NCBI GenBank assembly: GCA_017465665.1
Contig: JAFTVU010000030.1
Span: 1-64,000 of the forward strand
Reading direction: 5' to 3'
DNA from: Oscillospiraceae bacterium
GTDB lineage: Bacteria > Bacillota > Clostridia > Oscillospirales > Ruminococcaceae
DNA: 64,000 nucleotides
Below the pieces are notes generated by a model. The model was not told the origin of the DNA and made no database searches. It saw nothing but the letters and a program-made list of their open reading frames with translations. Both the position numbers and the translations under genes were made by a program. Positions 50,403 through 57,356 of the stretch are shown piece after piece. The first letter of the stretch is position 1. Each line of letters opens with the position of its first letter.

Positions 50403-51158
50403 TCAGATGATCCACTTAACGATATTCCCTGCCCATCTGAGGGCAGCGGGAACAGCCGCGTCTATCCTGTCCATTATCTCGGAGTACTCCTGCACGGAAT
50501 ACTCACCGATGTGCGTGAACTCACCATACGCCTCCGTTATGCCGATAGCCACCTGCGCCCTTGCGTGGTCGCCCACCGCCGCGTACTTTGCCACCGCCGC
50601 ACCGCCAGCCGATACCAGACCTATCGCACTGCCGCCGATAGCCATTGCGCCTACCGCAACGCCGCCCAGAGCAAGCACGCCCACAGCGATAGCACCCAGA
50701 GCCACAAGCCCCAGCGCTATCGAACCGAAAGCAAGCAGACCAAGGCTCAGCACGCCGCAGGAGAACACTCCAAGTGAAAACAAGCCGCAGGAGAAAACTC
50801 CCCTTGCCACAAGTCCAAGCGCAAAGATACCATGCGCCGATCTGCCCAGACCGATATTGATATGCCACAGCGGAACACCGCGCACCATGCGTGCGCTCCT
50901 GCGCTCGTAGTAGATGTTAGTCAGCCGCACCGAAATACCGCTTGCAGGCTGCGCCTCTTCCTGCTTATCTTTGATAAGATAATCAAGCGAGCAGCCGTAC
51001 ATATCGCTCAGCTTTATCAGCTTATCCGTTTCGGGGTATGCGATATCGCTCTCCCACTTGCTGACAGCCTGCCTTGATACGCCCAGCAGCTCCGCAAGCT
51101 GCTCCTGTGTGTAGTTGTTCTGTTTTCTGTACATCGCCAGCTTTTCGCCTAATGTCAT
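50403..51158 (-). CDS. XRE regulator with a 16-unit glycine pentapeptide array
   Basis: This 251-residue protein has an N-terminal Cro/C1 helix-turn-helix (LGEKLAMYRKQNNYTQEQLA, LLGVSRQAVSKWES, about 3-36) and the helix-rich domain usual for XRE sensors to about 66. Residues 105-185 then carry Gly at every fifth position, 17 times without a break, with Ala or Ser three residues after each (G-x-x-[A/S]-x, 16 units, for example GIFAL, GVFSC, GLVAL). A 60-residue tail ends in VKWII. The array is hydrophobic and could fold as a regular coil or lie in the membrane. No known target is adjacent. AGGAGG precedes the ATG. Confidence 0.9.
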   Translation of the reverse strand: MTLGEKLAMYRKQNNYTQEQLAELLGVSRQAVSKWESDIAYPETDKLIKLSDMYGCSLDYLIKDKQEEAQPASGISVRLTNIYYERRSARMVRGVPLWHINIGLGRSAHGIFALGLVARGVFSCGLFSLGVFSCGVLSLGLLAFGSIALGLVALGAIAVGVLALGGVAVGAMAIGGSAIGLVSAGGAAVAKYAAVGDHARAQVAIGITEAYGEFTHIGEYSVQEYSEIMDRIDAAVPAALRWAGNIVKWII

Positions 51159-51301
51159 GATGTTATCCTCCTTATGTTTGGTGAGTACATCCTAGCATTT
51201 TCCGAAGAAATGCACCACCAATTTCGGATATCTTTATGTAAGCTTTGGGTTGCATTGGCTCAACCATGCGGTTTAAACTGAATGAACAGATCACATTGCT
51301 C
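51159..51301. other. XRE gene upstream region
   Basis: On the minus strand a hairpin closed by C(TTCG)G (GCATTT and AAATGC arms, about 51195-51213) sits about 40 bp upstream of the XRE start. No convincing promoter could be assigned, and the lipoprotein gene ending at 51302 has no clear terminator. Confidence 0.5.
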
Positions 51302-53662
51302 TCACTGAACGATATTCTTGAAATGAGAGGATATTCCTCTCTGCTCCCAATCAGAACGTATGAAATCCACAAGAGCTTTCAGTTCAACAGCCTGCGTATA
51401 GATGGCAGGATTTTTTGTCGTACTGGTTATCACCGTTTTTTCTATTGCAACCGCATTAGGGAGATCCAGATCATCCATTGCGCTGTTTCTGGAATAGAGC
51501 GTTATGCTTCCCGAAGCATCCTCAACTGCGTCATATCTGAACATAAAGCTGCCCGGAGTTCTCAGGAAATCACATCCCTGCTGAGGTTTAGTCAAAGCAA
51601 CAGTGAATTTCTCGCCGGGTGCATAGATCGGGTCGCCCCTGTTCTGCCATTGAGCATTACCCATGGATACAAATATGTACTCCTTACGTCCGACAGCTTC
51701 ACCGCTTATCAGGTCTTCGATGATATTGACCTCGTATACAGTCCTGTCCGAATAAGTAATATCCCAGCCATCAAGCTTTGCACACTCTTTTGCAGTAAGT
51801 GCTTTTACTGTTTCCACAAGATACAGCGAATCAAGATACTCCCCGTGCTCTTCGCCTGAGGCTATCATGCTCATTACATCCTCATAGGTCATCGGAGCGC
51901 CTGTCGCAGAGCCTGCAGCTCCGCGAAAAACATCATCGTACGCCGCTGTTGTAAAGTGCCTGCTTATCTGCCTGTTCTCCCAGTCCTGCCGCAAGAATGC
52001 CACCAGATCATCAAGAGGTATCTTGCAGGTGTAGTGGGCAGGATTTTTTGTCGTACTGGTTATCACCGTTTTTTCTATTGCTACCGCATTAGGGAGATCC
52101 AACTCATCCATTGCACTGTTTCTGGAATAGAGCGTTATACTTCCCGAAGCATCCTCAACTACGTCATATCTGAACATAAATCCGCCGCACGATCTTGTTA
52201 TATCGCTATCATCAGGCTTCTGATGAACTGCCACAGTGAATCTCTCCCCCGGCGCATAGATCGGATCACCGGCACGCTGTATACGCGGATTACCTCCCAT
52301 TCCTACAGAAAGATACATCTTCCTGTCACTTTCTTCACCTGAGATCAGATCCTCTATAACTTTTACCTCATAAATTATTTTATCACCAAAATATTCTCTG
52401 TCATCATTCTTTATTTCGTCATAAGAAAGCGCATAACAGCTTTCAAACCATTCGTCCCAGCCTCTGAGCTGCTCGCACTCTGACAGAGTAAGCGCCTTTA
52501 CTGTTTCCACAAGATAAAACGAATCTATATCGCCATATACAGTTTCTGAGAGCATTTCTATTTCTTCTTCATAAGTAGGGCGCGGACCCGATGGGGTCGT
52601 TTCATCTATTTCTTCAAACACATCATCATACATCTCTGTTATATTCGTTTCTGTGTCAGATGTGCTATGATCCTCTGCCAGCTTCACACGCATCACCATT
52701 CCCCATGTGAAATAGCTGTGGCTCATCTCAAAATCAACGGCATTATTCGGGTCTTCTTCAATGATCTTATTCCAGTATTCCTCGGCTTCAACACATTCTG
52801 CGTGCTGATTTGCCATGAAAGAGTCTACCTCATCTACTGTCATTCCGTAATAGAATTCGTCCTTGTGGTCACTCATTACCCAGCTTTTCGTTTCGTAATC
52901 ATTGTAATAAGTTTTTATGTACTTCTCGCAGTCAAGCTGTGTGAGCTTGCCATCCTTTATTGAGAACAGCATATCCTTTTTCCATGAATCACTCGGACGG
53001 ACATAGCTGTATACAAAATCACATCCGCCGCACTGCTCTTTCATGTCAGCTTCAAGCTGTGTGTGATCACTTTTTATGGAATCAAACTGCAGCACCACGC
53101 TGTCGGACTCTTTGAATGTTTCGTAGAAAAAGCTCGGGAACAGCATGGTGAATTTCTCGCCCTCGGTGGGATGGAAATAGTCAAGCTCGTTCCAGTATAT
53201 CTTTTCGGGGACTACCGTCAGCCGAACATAATCACCGAGATTGCTGTCGGAATAAACAGGCACATCGATAACAGGCTCGTAGATGTCATCCTCTGCAGGG
53301 ACTTCAACATACGATTCCTCTGTGTATGCATCCCATGTTTCGGCAGGAGCAGGCTCTGTTTCTGTCGGAGCGGTGGTTGAGGCAGTTGTCTGTGCCGTGG
53401 CGGATGCTGAGGTCGTCTGAACAGTAGTGGTGGATGCTGAGGTCTGCTCTGTTGCAGCCGATGTTGTAGTCTGCGTAGTGGCTACGGACGTCTGCTGTTC
53501 TTCTGCGGATTCCTGCGCCGTAGTCGTGACCGATGTGGCCGAGGAAGTCACAGCTTCTGCGGTTTCGATATCAACGGAGACGGAGTCTGAGATCACGCTG
53601 TCATAAGCACAGCCCGACAACATGAGCGCAGCTGCAAGAACAAATAATGCCGATCTCTTCAT
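51302..53662 (-). CDS. Ser/Thr-rich lipoprotein with duplicated C-terminal domain
   Basis: This 786-residue exported protein starts with MKRSALFVLAAALMLSGC (lipobox LSGC) and a long Thr/Ser/Ala/Gln linker (about 30-120) of the kind that spans the wall. A unique domain follows, then two copies of a domain of about 170-200 residues. Each copy contains LYLVETVKALT (first copy FYLVETVKALT), YEVxxIEDLISGE, GDPIYAPGE and the near-identical block SGSITLYSRNSAMD, LDLPNAVAIEKTVITSTTKN. Function unknown. AGGTG is 7 bases before ATG 53662; two upstream in-frame starts lack a site. It is divergent from the GH27 gene. Confidence 0.88.
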   Translation of the reverse strand: MKRSALFVLAAALMLSGCAYDSVISDSVSVDIETAEAVTSSATSVTTTAQESAEEQQTSVATTQTTTSAATEQTSASTTTVQTTSASATAQTTASTTAPTETEPAPAETWDAYTEESYVEVPAEDDIYEPVIDVPVYSDSNLGDYVRLTVVPEKIYWNELDYFHPTEGEKFTMLFPSFFYETFKESDSVVLQFDSIKSDHTQLEADMKEQCGGCDFVYSYVRPSDSWKKDMLFSIKDGKLTQLDCEKYIKTYYNDYETKSWVMSDHKDEFYYGMTVDEVDSFMANQHAECVEAEEYWNKIIEEDPNNAVDFEMSHSYFTWGMVMRVKLAEDHSTSDTETNITEMYDDVFEEIDETTPSGPRPTYEEEIEMLSETVYGDIDSFYLVETVKALTLSECEQLRGWDEWFESCYALSYDEIKNDDREYFGDKIIYEVKVIEDLISGEESDRKMYLSVGMGGNPRIQRAGDPIYAPGERFTVAVHQKPDDSDITRSCGGFMFRYDVVEDASGSITLYSRNSAMDELDLPNAVAIEKTVITSTTKNPAHYTCKIPLDDLVAFLRQDWENRQISRHFTTAAYDDVFRGAAGSATGAPMTYEDVMSMIASGEEHGEYLDSLYLVETVKALTAKECAKLDGWDITYSDRTVYEVNIIEDLISGEAVGRKEYIFVSMGNAQWQNRGDPIYAPGEKFTVALTKPQQGCDFLRTPGSFMFRYDAVEDASGSITLYSRNSAMDDLDLPNAVAIEKTVITSTTKNPAIYTQAVELKALVDFIRSDWEQRGISSHFKNIVQ
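51404..51547. repeat. Internal duplicate, copy B
   Basis: 144 bp matching 52037-52180 with six differences counted and no indel, in the same reading frame of the lipoprotein gene (offset 633 bp). Confidence 0.95.
52037..52180. repeat. Internal duplicate, copy A
   Basis: 144 bp partner of 51404-51547 (about 96% identical by my count). Flanking parts of the two domains are much more diverged, which suggests gene conversion or strong constraint on this block. Confidence 0.95.
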
Positions 53663-53695
53663 AAACATCACCTCATAAAGTATTATTGCATTTTC

Positions 53696-53724
53696 AGTAT
53701 AGCACATTCACCAAATGATTTCAA
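53696..53724 (-). promoter_or_regulatory. Lipoprotein gene promoter
   Basis: On the minus strand TTGAAA (53719-53724), 17 bp, TATACT (53696-53701). Confidence 0.85.
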
Positions 53725-53743
53725 TGCTTTTATCAGAAAACTG

Positions 53744-53772
53744 TTGAAAAAACTACGGGAATATGGTAAAAT
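53744..53772 (+). promoter_or_regulatory. GH27 operon promoter
   Basis: TTGAAA (53744-53749), 17 bp, TAAAAT (53767-53772), with extended TGG. The divergent -35 boxes are 19 bp apart. Confidence 0.75.
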
Positions 53773-53845
53773 GTATGGTACAGGAAAAGCTCAGCTCCTG
53801 CGCGTTACGAAAACGATCACTCACATCATAAAGGAGAATAAAAAC

Positions 53846-55126
53846 ATGATAGCAAAAACACCGCCCATGGGCTGGAACAGCTGGGACTGCTACGGCCCTG
53901 CAGTAAACGAGGCAACCGTACGCGGCAATGCGGAATTCATGGCGAAGCACCTTAAGCAGTACGGCTGGGAGTACATCGTTGTGGATATCCAGTGGTCACA
54001 GCCTAAGGCTACCAATCACGATTACCACCCTTTCACCGAGCTTTGCATGGATGAGTATTCCCGTCTTATCCCTGCGGAGAACCGCTTCCCCTCTGCGGCA
54101 GGCGGCAAGGGCTTTGCACCTCTTGCGGAGTATGTGCACTCCCTCGGACTTAAGTTCGGCATCCATATCATGCGCGGAATACCCCGTCAGGCTGTCCATC
54201 AGAACACCCCCATCAAGGGCACTGACAAGACCGCACGCCAGATAGCAAAGACCTCCTCCATCTGCCAGTGGAACACAGATATGTACGGCGTTGACCCCGA
54301 AAAGGACGGCGCACGTGAATACTACGCAAGCCTGTTTGAGCTGTACGCTCAGTGGGGCGTTGATTTCATCAAGATAGACGATATCTGCCGTGAGCTTCCC
54401 CACGAGGAGAGCGAGCTCCTGCTCGTGAGCAAATCCATCCGCTCCTGCGGCCGTGATATGGTGCTCAGCCTTTCGCCAGGCCCTGCTCAGATAGAAAGAG
54501 CGGAGCTGTACAAGGAAGTATCCAACATGTGGCGCATCACAGACGATTTCTGGGATAAGTGGGAACTGCTGTACAATATGTTCGAGCGTGCGGAAAAGTG
54601 GTGCATCCACTCCGCGGCAGGTCACTGGCCCGATTGCGATATGCTTCCCATCGGTGCGATACTGCAGGACTACGACCCCGATATCCGCACAAAGTTCACC
54701 GAGGATGAGCAGATCACCATGATGACGCTGTGGTGCATGATGCGTTCACCGCTCATGATAGGCGGCGAAATGACAAAGTTCGATGACTTCACCATGAGCC
54801 TGCTCACCAACGCAGAGCTTATCGAGGTGCTCAACAATACACACTCCGCACATCCGCTGTTCAGAAAGACGGTGGACGGCAACGAGCAGATAGCATGGTT
54901 CACCTCCCATAACGACGGAAAGAGCTACTACGTTGCGCTGTTCAACTGCGGCGAAACCGAGTGCGATATCAGAGCAGAGCTTCCCTTTGCGGCGGAGTTC
55001 ACTGTGTATGATGTATGGAGCGGCAAGGACAGCGGCATAAGCGGCGAGATAAGCGCTGTTTCCGCAACTGTAAAGCCCCACGGCGCACAGCTGTTCAGGG
55101 TAACAAGAAAGGAAACAAGAGCATAA
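53846..55126 (+). CDS. Alpha-galactosidase, glycoside hydrolase family 27
   Basis: GH27 enzymes release alpha-galactose from galactomannan, raffinose-type sugars or other galactosides with retention. The 426-residue protein starts TPPMGWNSWDCYG, then IVVDIQWS, GLKFGIHIMRGI, the nucleophile Asp region DFIKIDDICRE (about 173-183), the acid/base region WRITDDFWD (about 230-238) and MTLWCMMRSPLMIGG. A C-terminal antiparallel beta domain ends it. No signal peptide, so it is probably cytosolic. ATG 53846 follows AAAGGAG; the ORF opens 102 bases earlier without a site. The product galactose suits GalK at 14 kb. Confidence 0.95.
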   Translation: MIAKTPPMGWNSWDCYGPAVNEATVRGNAEFMAKHLKQYGWEYIVVDIQWSQPKATNHDYHPFTELCMDEYSRLIPAENRFPSAAGGKGFAPLAEYVHSLGLKFGIHIMRGIPRQAVHQNTPIKGTDKTARQIAKTSSICQWNTDMYGVDPEKDGAREYYASLFELYAQWGVDFIKIDDICRELPHEESELLLVSKSIRSCGRDMVLSLSPGPAQIERAELYKEVSNMWRITDDFWDKWELLYNMFERAEKWCIHSAAGHWPDCDMLPIGAILQDYDPDIRTKFTEDEQITMMTLWCMMRSPLMIGGEMTKFDDFTMSLLTNAELIEVLNNTHSAHPLFRKTVDGNEQIAWFTSHNDGKSYYVALFNCGETECDIRAELPFAAEFTVYDVWSGKDSGISGEISAVSATVKPHGAQLFRVTRKETRA

Positions 55127-55515
55127 TGGGATTTTTCAGTAAGCTGTTCGGCAAAAAAGAAAAGCCGCAGGCTGTCAACAAATTCGGCATCATGGCGGAA
55201 AATCAGGATAAGCGTGTTCCCGCAGAGCTTAACGCCGCCATGTACATGCTGGATGAGGCATTCGAAAACGATGAGCAGTTCCTCACTCTATCACTGGAAA
55301 AAGCTCTTTATGACGGCGTGTATTTCGTGCAGGCGGCGCGTGTTCCCGATGGCATGATAAGCGTAGAGCTCGGTATAGAGCACGCAAACGGCACTAAGCT
55401 AGTGGAAAAGCTGACGGACGAAGTCACCTGTGCAAAGATAATGATGCATTTTCTGGATACCGCAAAGGTCGAGGATATAGAAAGCTACACCCTTGTAAGG
55501 ATGTGCAGTATCTGA
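55126..55515 (+). CDS. Hypothetical protein in the GH27 operon
   Basis: This 129-residue soluble protein opens MGFFSKLFGKKEKPQ, a short amphipathic basic segment common in small cytosolic proteins of Clostridia. A mixed alpha/beta domain follows, with many acidic residues (LDEAFENDEQFLTLSLEKAL). There are no cysteines in a metal pattern and no membrane helix. The ATG overlaps the GH27 stop by one base (TAATG), so the two are translationally coupled. I do not recognise the family. A GAAAGGAAAC stretch serves as ribosome binding site. Confidence 0.75.
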   Translation: MGFFSKLFGKKEKPQAVNKFGIMAENQDKRVPAELNAAMYMLDEAFENDEQFLTLSLEKALYDGVYFVQAARVPDGMISVELGIEHANGTKLVEKLTDEVTCAKIMMHFLDTAKVEDIESYTLVRMCSI

Positions 55516-55531
55516 CAGGAGGCGAAACGCC

Positions 55532-56071
55532 ATGACCATCAAAGGCATAGATATCGGTGAAGCGCTGAAAGAGCTGAAGTCCGCCGAGGGCAGGAAAGCA
55601 CTGTACACGAAGCATCGTGAGATAATAATGTACATCATCTTCGGCGTATGCACAACGGTGATATCCTTTCTGACATACTACCTGTTCAGATGGATATTTC
55701 CCGATGAGAACGCAGTGCCACAGTGGCTGAGATGGATATTCAACATCACAGAGGTGTTCGGCACGGAAAGCAACACCGCACTGCCCGTCATCCTTTCGTG
55801 GATATGCTCGGTGACCTTTGCATTCGTGACAAACCGCCTGTTCGTGTTCCGAAGCGAGGCAAAGAAAGCAGGCGTTCTGCGCGAGTTCGTGATGTTCTAT
55901 CTTTCAAGGCTGTTCACGCTGTTTGTGGATCTTGTGATAATGTTCCTGCTGGTGGATCTGACAGGCATACAGAACGGTCTGTATGAGTTCGGCGCAAAGG
56001 TGCTCTCGAACATCGTGGTGCTGGTGCTGAACTACGTTCTCAGCAAGATATTCGTGTTCCGCAAAAAATAA
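55532..56071 (+). CDS. GtrA-family membrane protein
   Basis: GtrA-like proteins are four-helix membrane proteins thought to help flip undecaprenyl-linked sugars for wall or surface polysaccharide modification. This 179-residue member has four hydrophobic segments (YIIFGVCTTVISFLTYYLF, LPVILSWICSVTFAFVTNRL, FTLFVDLVIMFLLVDL, LSNIVVLVLNYVLSKIFVF) and the typical TNRLFVF and YVLSKIFVFR marks. AGGAGG precedes the ATG. No glycosyltransferase partner lies next to it. It closes the GH27 operon. Confidence 0.9.
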   Translation: MTIKGIDIGEALKELKSAEGRKALYTKHREIIMYIIFGVCTTVISFLTYYLFRWIFPDENAVPQWLRWIFNITEVFGTESNTALPVILSWICSVTFAFVTNRLFVFRSEAKKAGVLREFVMFYLSRLFTLFVDLVIMFLLVDLTGIQNGLYEFGAKVLSNIVVLVLNYVLSKIFVFRKK

Positions 56072-56075
56072 ACAG

Positions 56076-56109
56076 ATACCGCCCCGTGCAGTACGGAGCG
56101 GTATTTTTT
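56076..56109 (+). terminator. GH27-GtrA operon terminator
   Basis: ATACCGC (56076-56082) pairs with GCGGTAT (56098-56104), with an inner CCGT/ACGG pairing, followed by TTTTTT. Confidence 0.88.
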
Positions 56110-56111
56110 AT

Positions 56112-56693
56112 TTATATGGTGCTGTCCTTGATGATGATTATCGGGATGGGCGGACAATTCGGGCGGTTCACAAACGGCATCTCCACCACGGTGTACTGCC
56201 TGCTGTCAAGGGTAGGCAGGAATTCCAGCAGAGCGTCACGCTCCTCAAAGCCCGTTTCCCTGCCGTAATAGATGATAAGCGACATGATACCGCCGTTCTT
56301 GAGTAGCTTGAGTCCCTTTTCGATAGCTTCGATGCTGGTCTCCTTTCTGGTGAAGATGTTGTGATCTCCCTTTGGAAGCCAGCCGAAGTTGAACGTGATA
56401 AAGGAAACGCTGTTTTCCTCGAAAAGTCTGTCCATCTCGCTGTGGCTCTGCAGGCGGACATCTGCCCTGTGAGCCATGCCGTTTGCTTCCAGCAGGGCTT
56501 TTGTGCTGTCCACAGCGTCCTGCTGTATATCGAAAGCGGCGACCTTTCCACTGTCGCCCACGAGCCTGCACAGATGAAGCGTATCGTGACCCCTGCCTGC
56601 CGTAGCATCGATGCAGATATCGCCCTCACGGACGCTCTCGTCTATAACGCGGTTGATGATATCAAGCGCACTGAATGATTTCATGCTTTTCAT
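56112..56693 (-). CDS. mnmM: tRNA (mnm5s2U34) methyltransferase MnmM
   Basis: MnmM (YtqB) uses SAM to methylate 5-aminomethyl-2-thiouridine at the wobble position of certain tRNAs. The 193-residue Rossmann methyltransferase has motif I CIDATAGRGHDTLHL (about 27-41), the acidic end of strand 2 in VAAFDIQ (about 51-57), FNFGWLPKGDHNIFT (about 101-115), and the tail FVNRPNCPPIPIIII. These are typical of the YtqB group rather than other small methylases. Start at 56693 follows AAAGG at 9-10 bases. It is divergent from the sigma gene. Confidence 0.88.
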   Translation of the reverse strand: MKSMKSFSALDIINRVIDESVREGDICIDATAGRGHDTLHLCRLVGDSGKVAAFDIQQDAVDSTKALLEANGMAHRADVRLQSHSEMDRLFEENSVSFITFNFGWLPKGDHNIFTRKETSIEAIEKGLKLLKNGGIMSLIIYYGRETGFEERDALLEFLPTLDSRQYTVVEMPFVNRPNCPPIPIIIIKDSTI

Positions 56694-56724
56694 TGTCTTC
56701 TGCCTTTCGTTTTGTTTTTATATA

Positions 56725-56753
56725 AGTATAGCAAAAAAGGCGGCACATTTCAA
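56725..56753 (-). promoter_or_regulatory. mnmM promoter
   Basis: On the minus strand TTGAAA (56748-56753), 17 bp, TATACT (56725-56730). Confidence 0.85.
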
Positions 56754-56758
56754 GCCTG

Positions 56759-56787
56759 TTGACAAGCATCTGATTTGGATATATAAT
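56759..56787 (+). promoter_or_regulatory. Sigma-factor operon promoter
   Basis: TTGACA (56759-56764), 17 bp, TATAAT (56782-56787). Its -35 box is 5 bp from that of mnmM. It is a housekeeping-type promoter, not an ECF-type one. Confidence 0.9.
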
Positions 56788-56867
56788 TTTTTTGAAAAAT
56801 GTCAGAAACCAACACATGCGTTTGTTTTAATATACAGAGAGGAAATCTCAGGAAAGGTGGTATGGTA

Positions 56868-56981
56868 ATGATCACTGTATCGGCGGACAGCATAGGCGGG
56901 CTGTTCGATAAATACTCGGATATTGTGTACAGGGTATAGCTGAACCTGCTTCGCAACTGCGAGGAGGCTCAGGATATCGTT
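56868..56981 (+). pseudogene. 5' part of ECF sigma gene with in-frame TAG
   Basis: ATG 56868 follows AAGGTGG at 7 bases and opens SADSIGGLFDKYSDIVYRV, a normal sigma-2 start. TAG at 56937-56939 then interrupts it. The same frame continues without a gap into LNLLRNCEEAQDIVMDTF and the downstream ORF, so a single codon separates the parts. This is a nonsense mutation, a read-through site or a sequencing error. Confidence 0.85.
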
Positions 56982-57356
56982 ATGGATACCTTTGTGGCAA
57001 TGATGAAGCAGGAAAGCTTCACGGATGAAAAGCACATCAAGGCGTGGCTGATACGCACGGCGGAGAACAAATCCATAAACGTCCTGCGCTCAGCGAGGAT
57101 GAGAAAAAATCAGCCCATTGACGAGGTGTTGGAAAACACGCTGTGTGCGCCTGTGAACGACAGTGAATACGAGCTTCTTGATATGGTGATGCGCCTGCCC
57201 GAAAAGCTCAGAACAACTATCTACATGTATTACTACGAGGACATGACCGCGGCAGAGATAGCCGAAGCGCTCGGCATAAGCGAGCACACGGTGTACAAGC
57301 GTCTGGAGCGCGGCAGGAGCTCGCTGAAGATCGACTTAGAGGGGGATGCGATATGA
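56982..57356 (+). CDS. ECF-type RNA polymerase sigma factor, 5'-truncated by TAG
   Basis: ECF sigma factors direct RNA polymerase to special promoters. The 124 residues from ATG 56982 keep the end of sigma-2 (MDTFVAMMKQ, HIKAWLIRTAENKSINVLRS, regions 2.3-2.4) and a complete sigma-4 (LPEKLRTTIYMYYYEDMTAA, EIAEALGISEHTVYKRLERG). The missing first 38 codons lie upstream behind an in-frame TAG. GAGGAGG (56961-56967) is 14 bases before this ATG, rather far, so internal re-initiation would be weak. The product without region 2.1-2.2 might not bind core polymerase. The stop overlaps the next gene by 4 bp, the usual sigma/anti-sigma arrangement. Confidence 0.8.
   Translation: MDTFVAMMKQESFTDEKHIKAWLIRTAENKSINVLRSARMRKNQPIDEVLENTLCAPVNDSEYELLDMVMRLPEKLRTTIYMYYYEDMTAAEIAEALGISEHTVYKRLERGRSSLKIDLEGDAI

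Noticed and set aside
56937..56939. TAG as a pyrrolysine or programmed recoding site
   Set aside because: No pyl genes or stimulatory structure are visible in the window. A point mutation or error is simpler.
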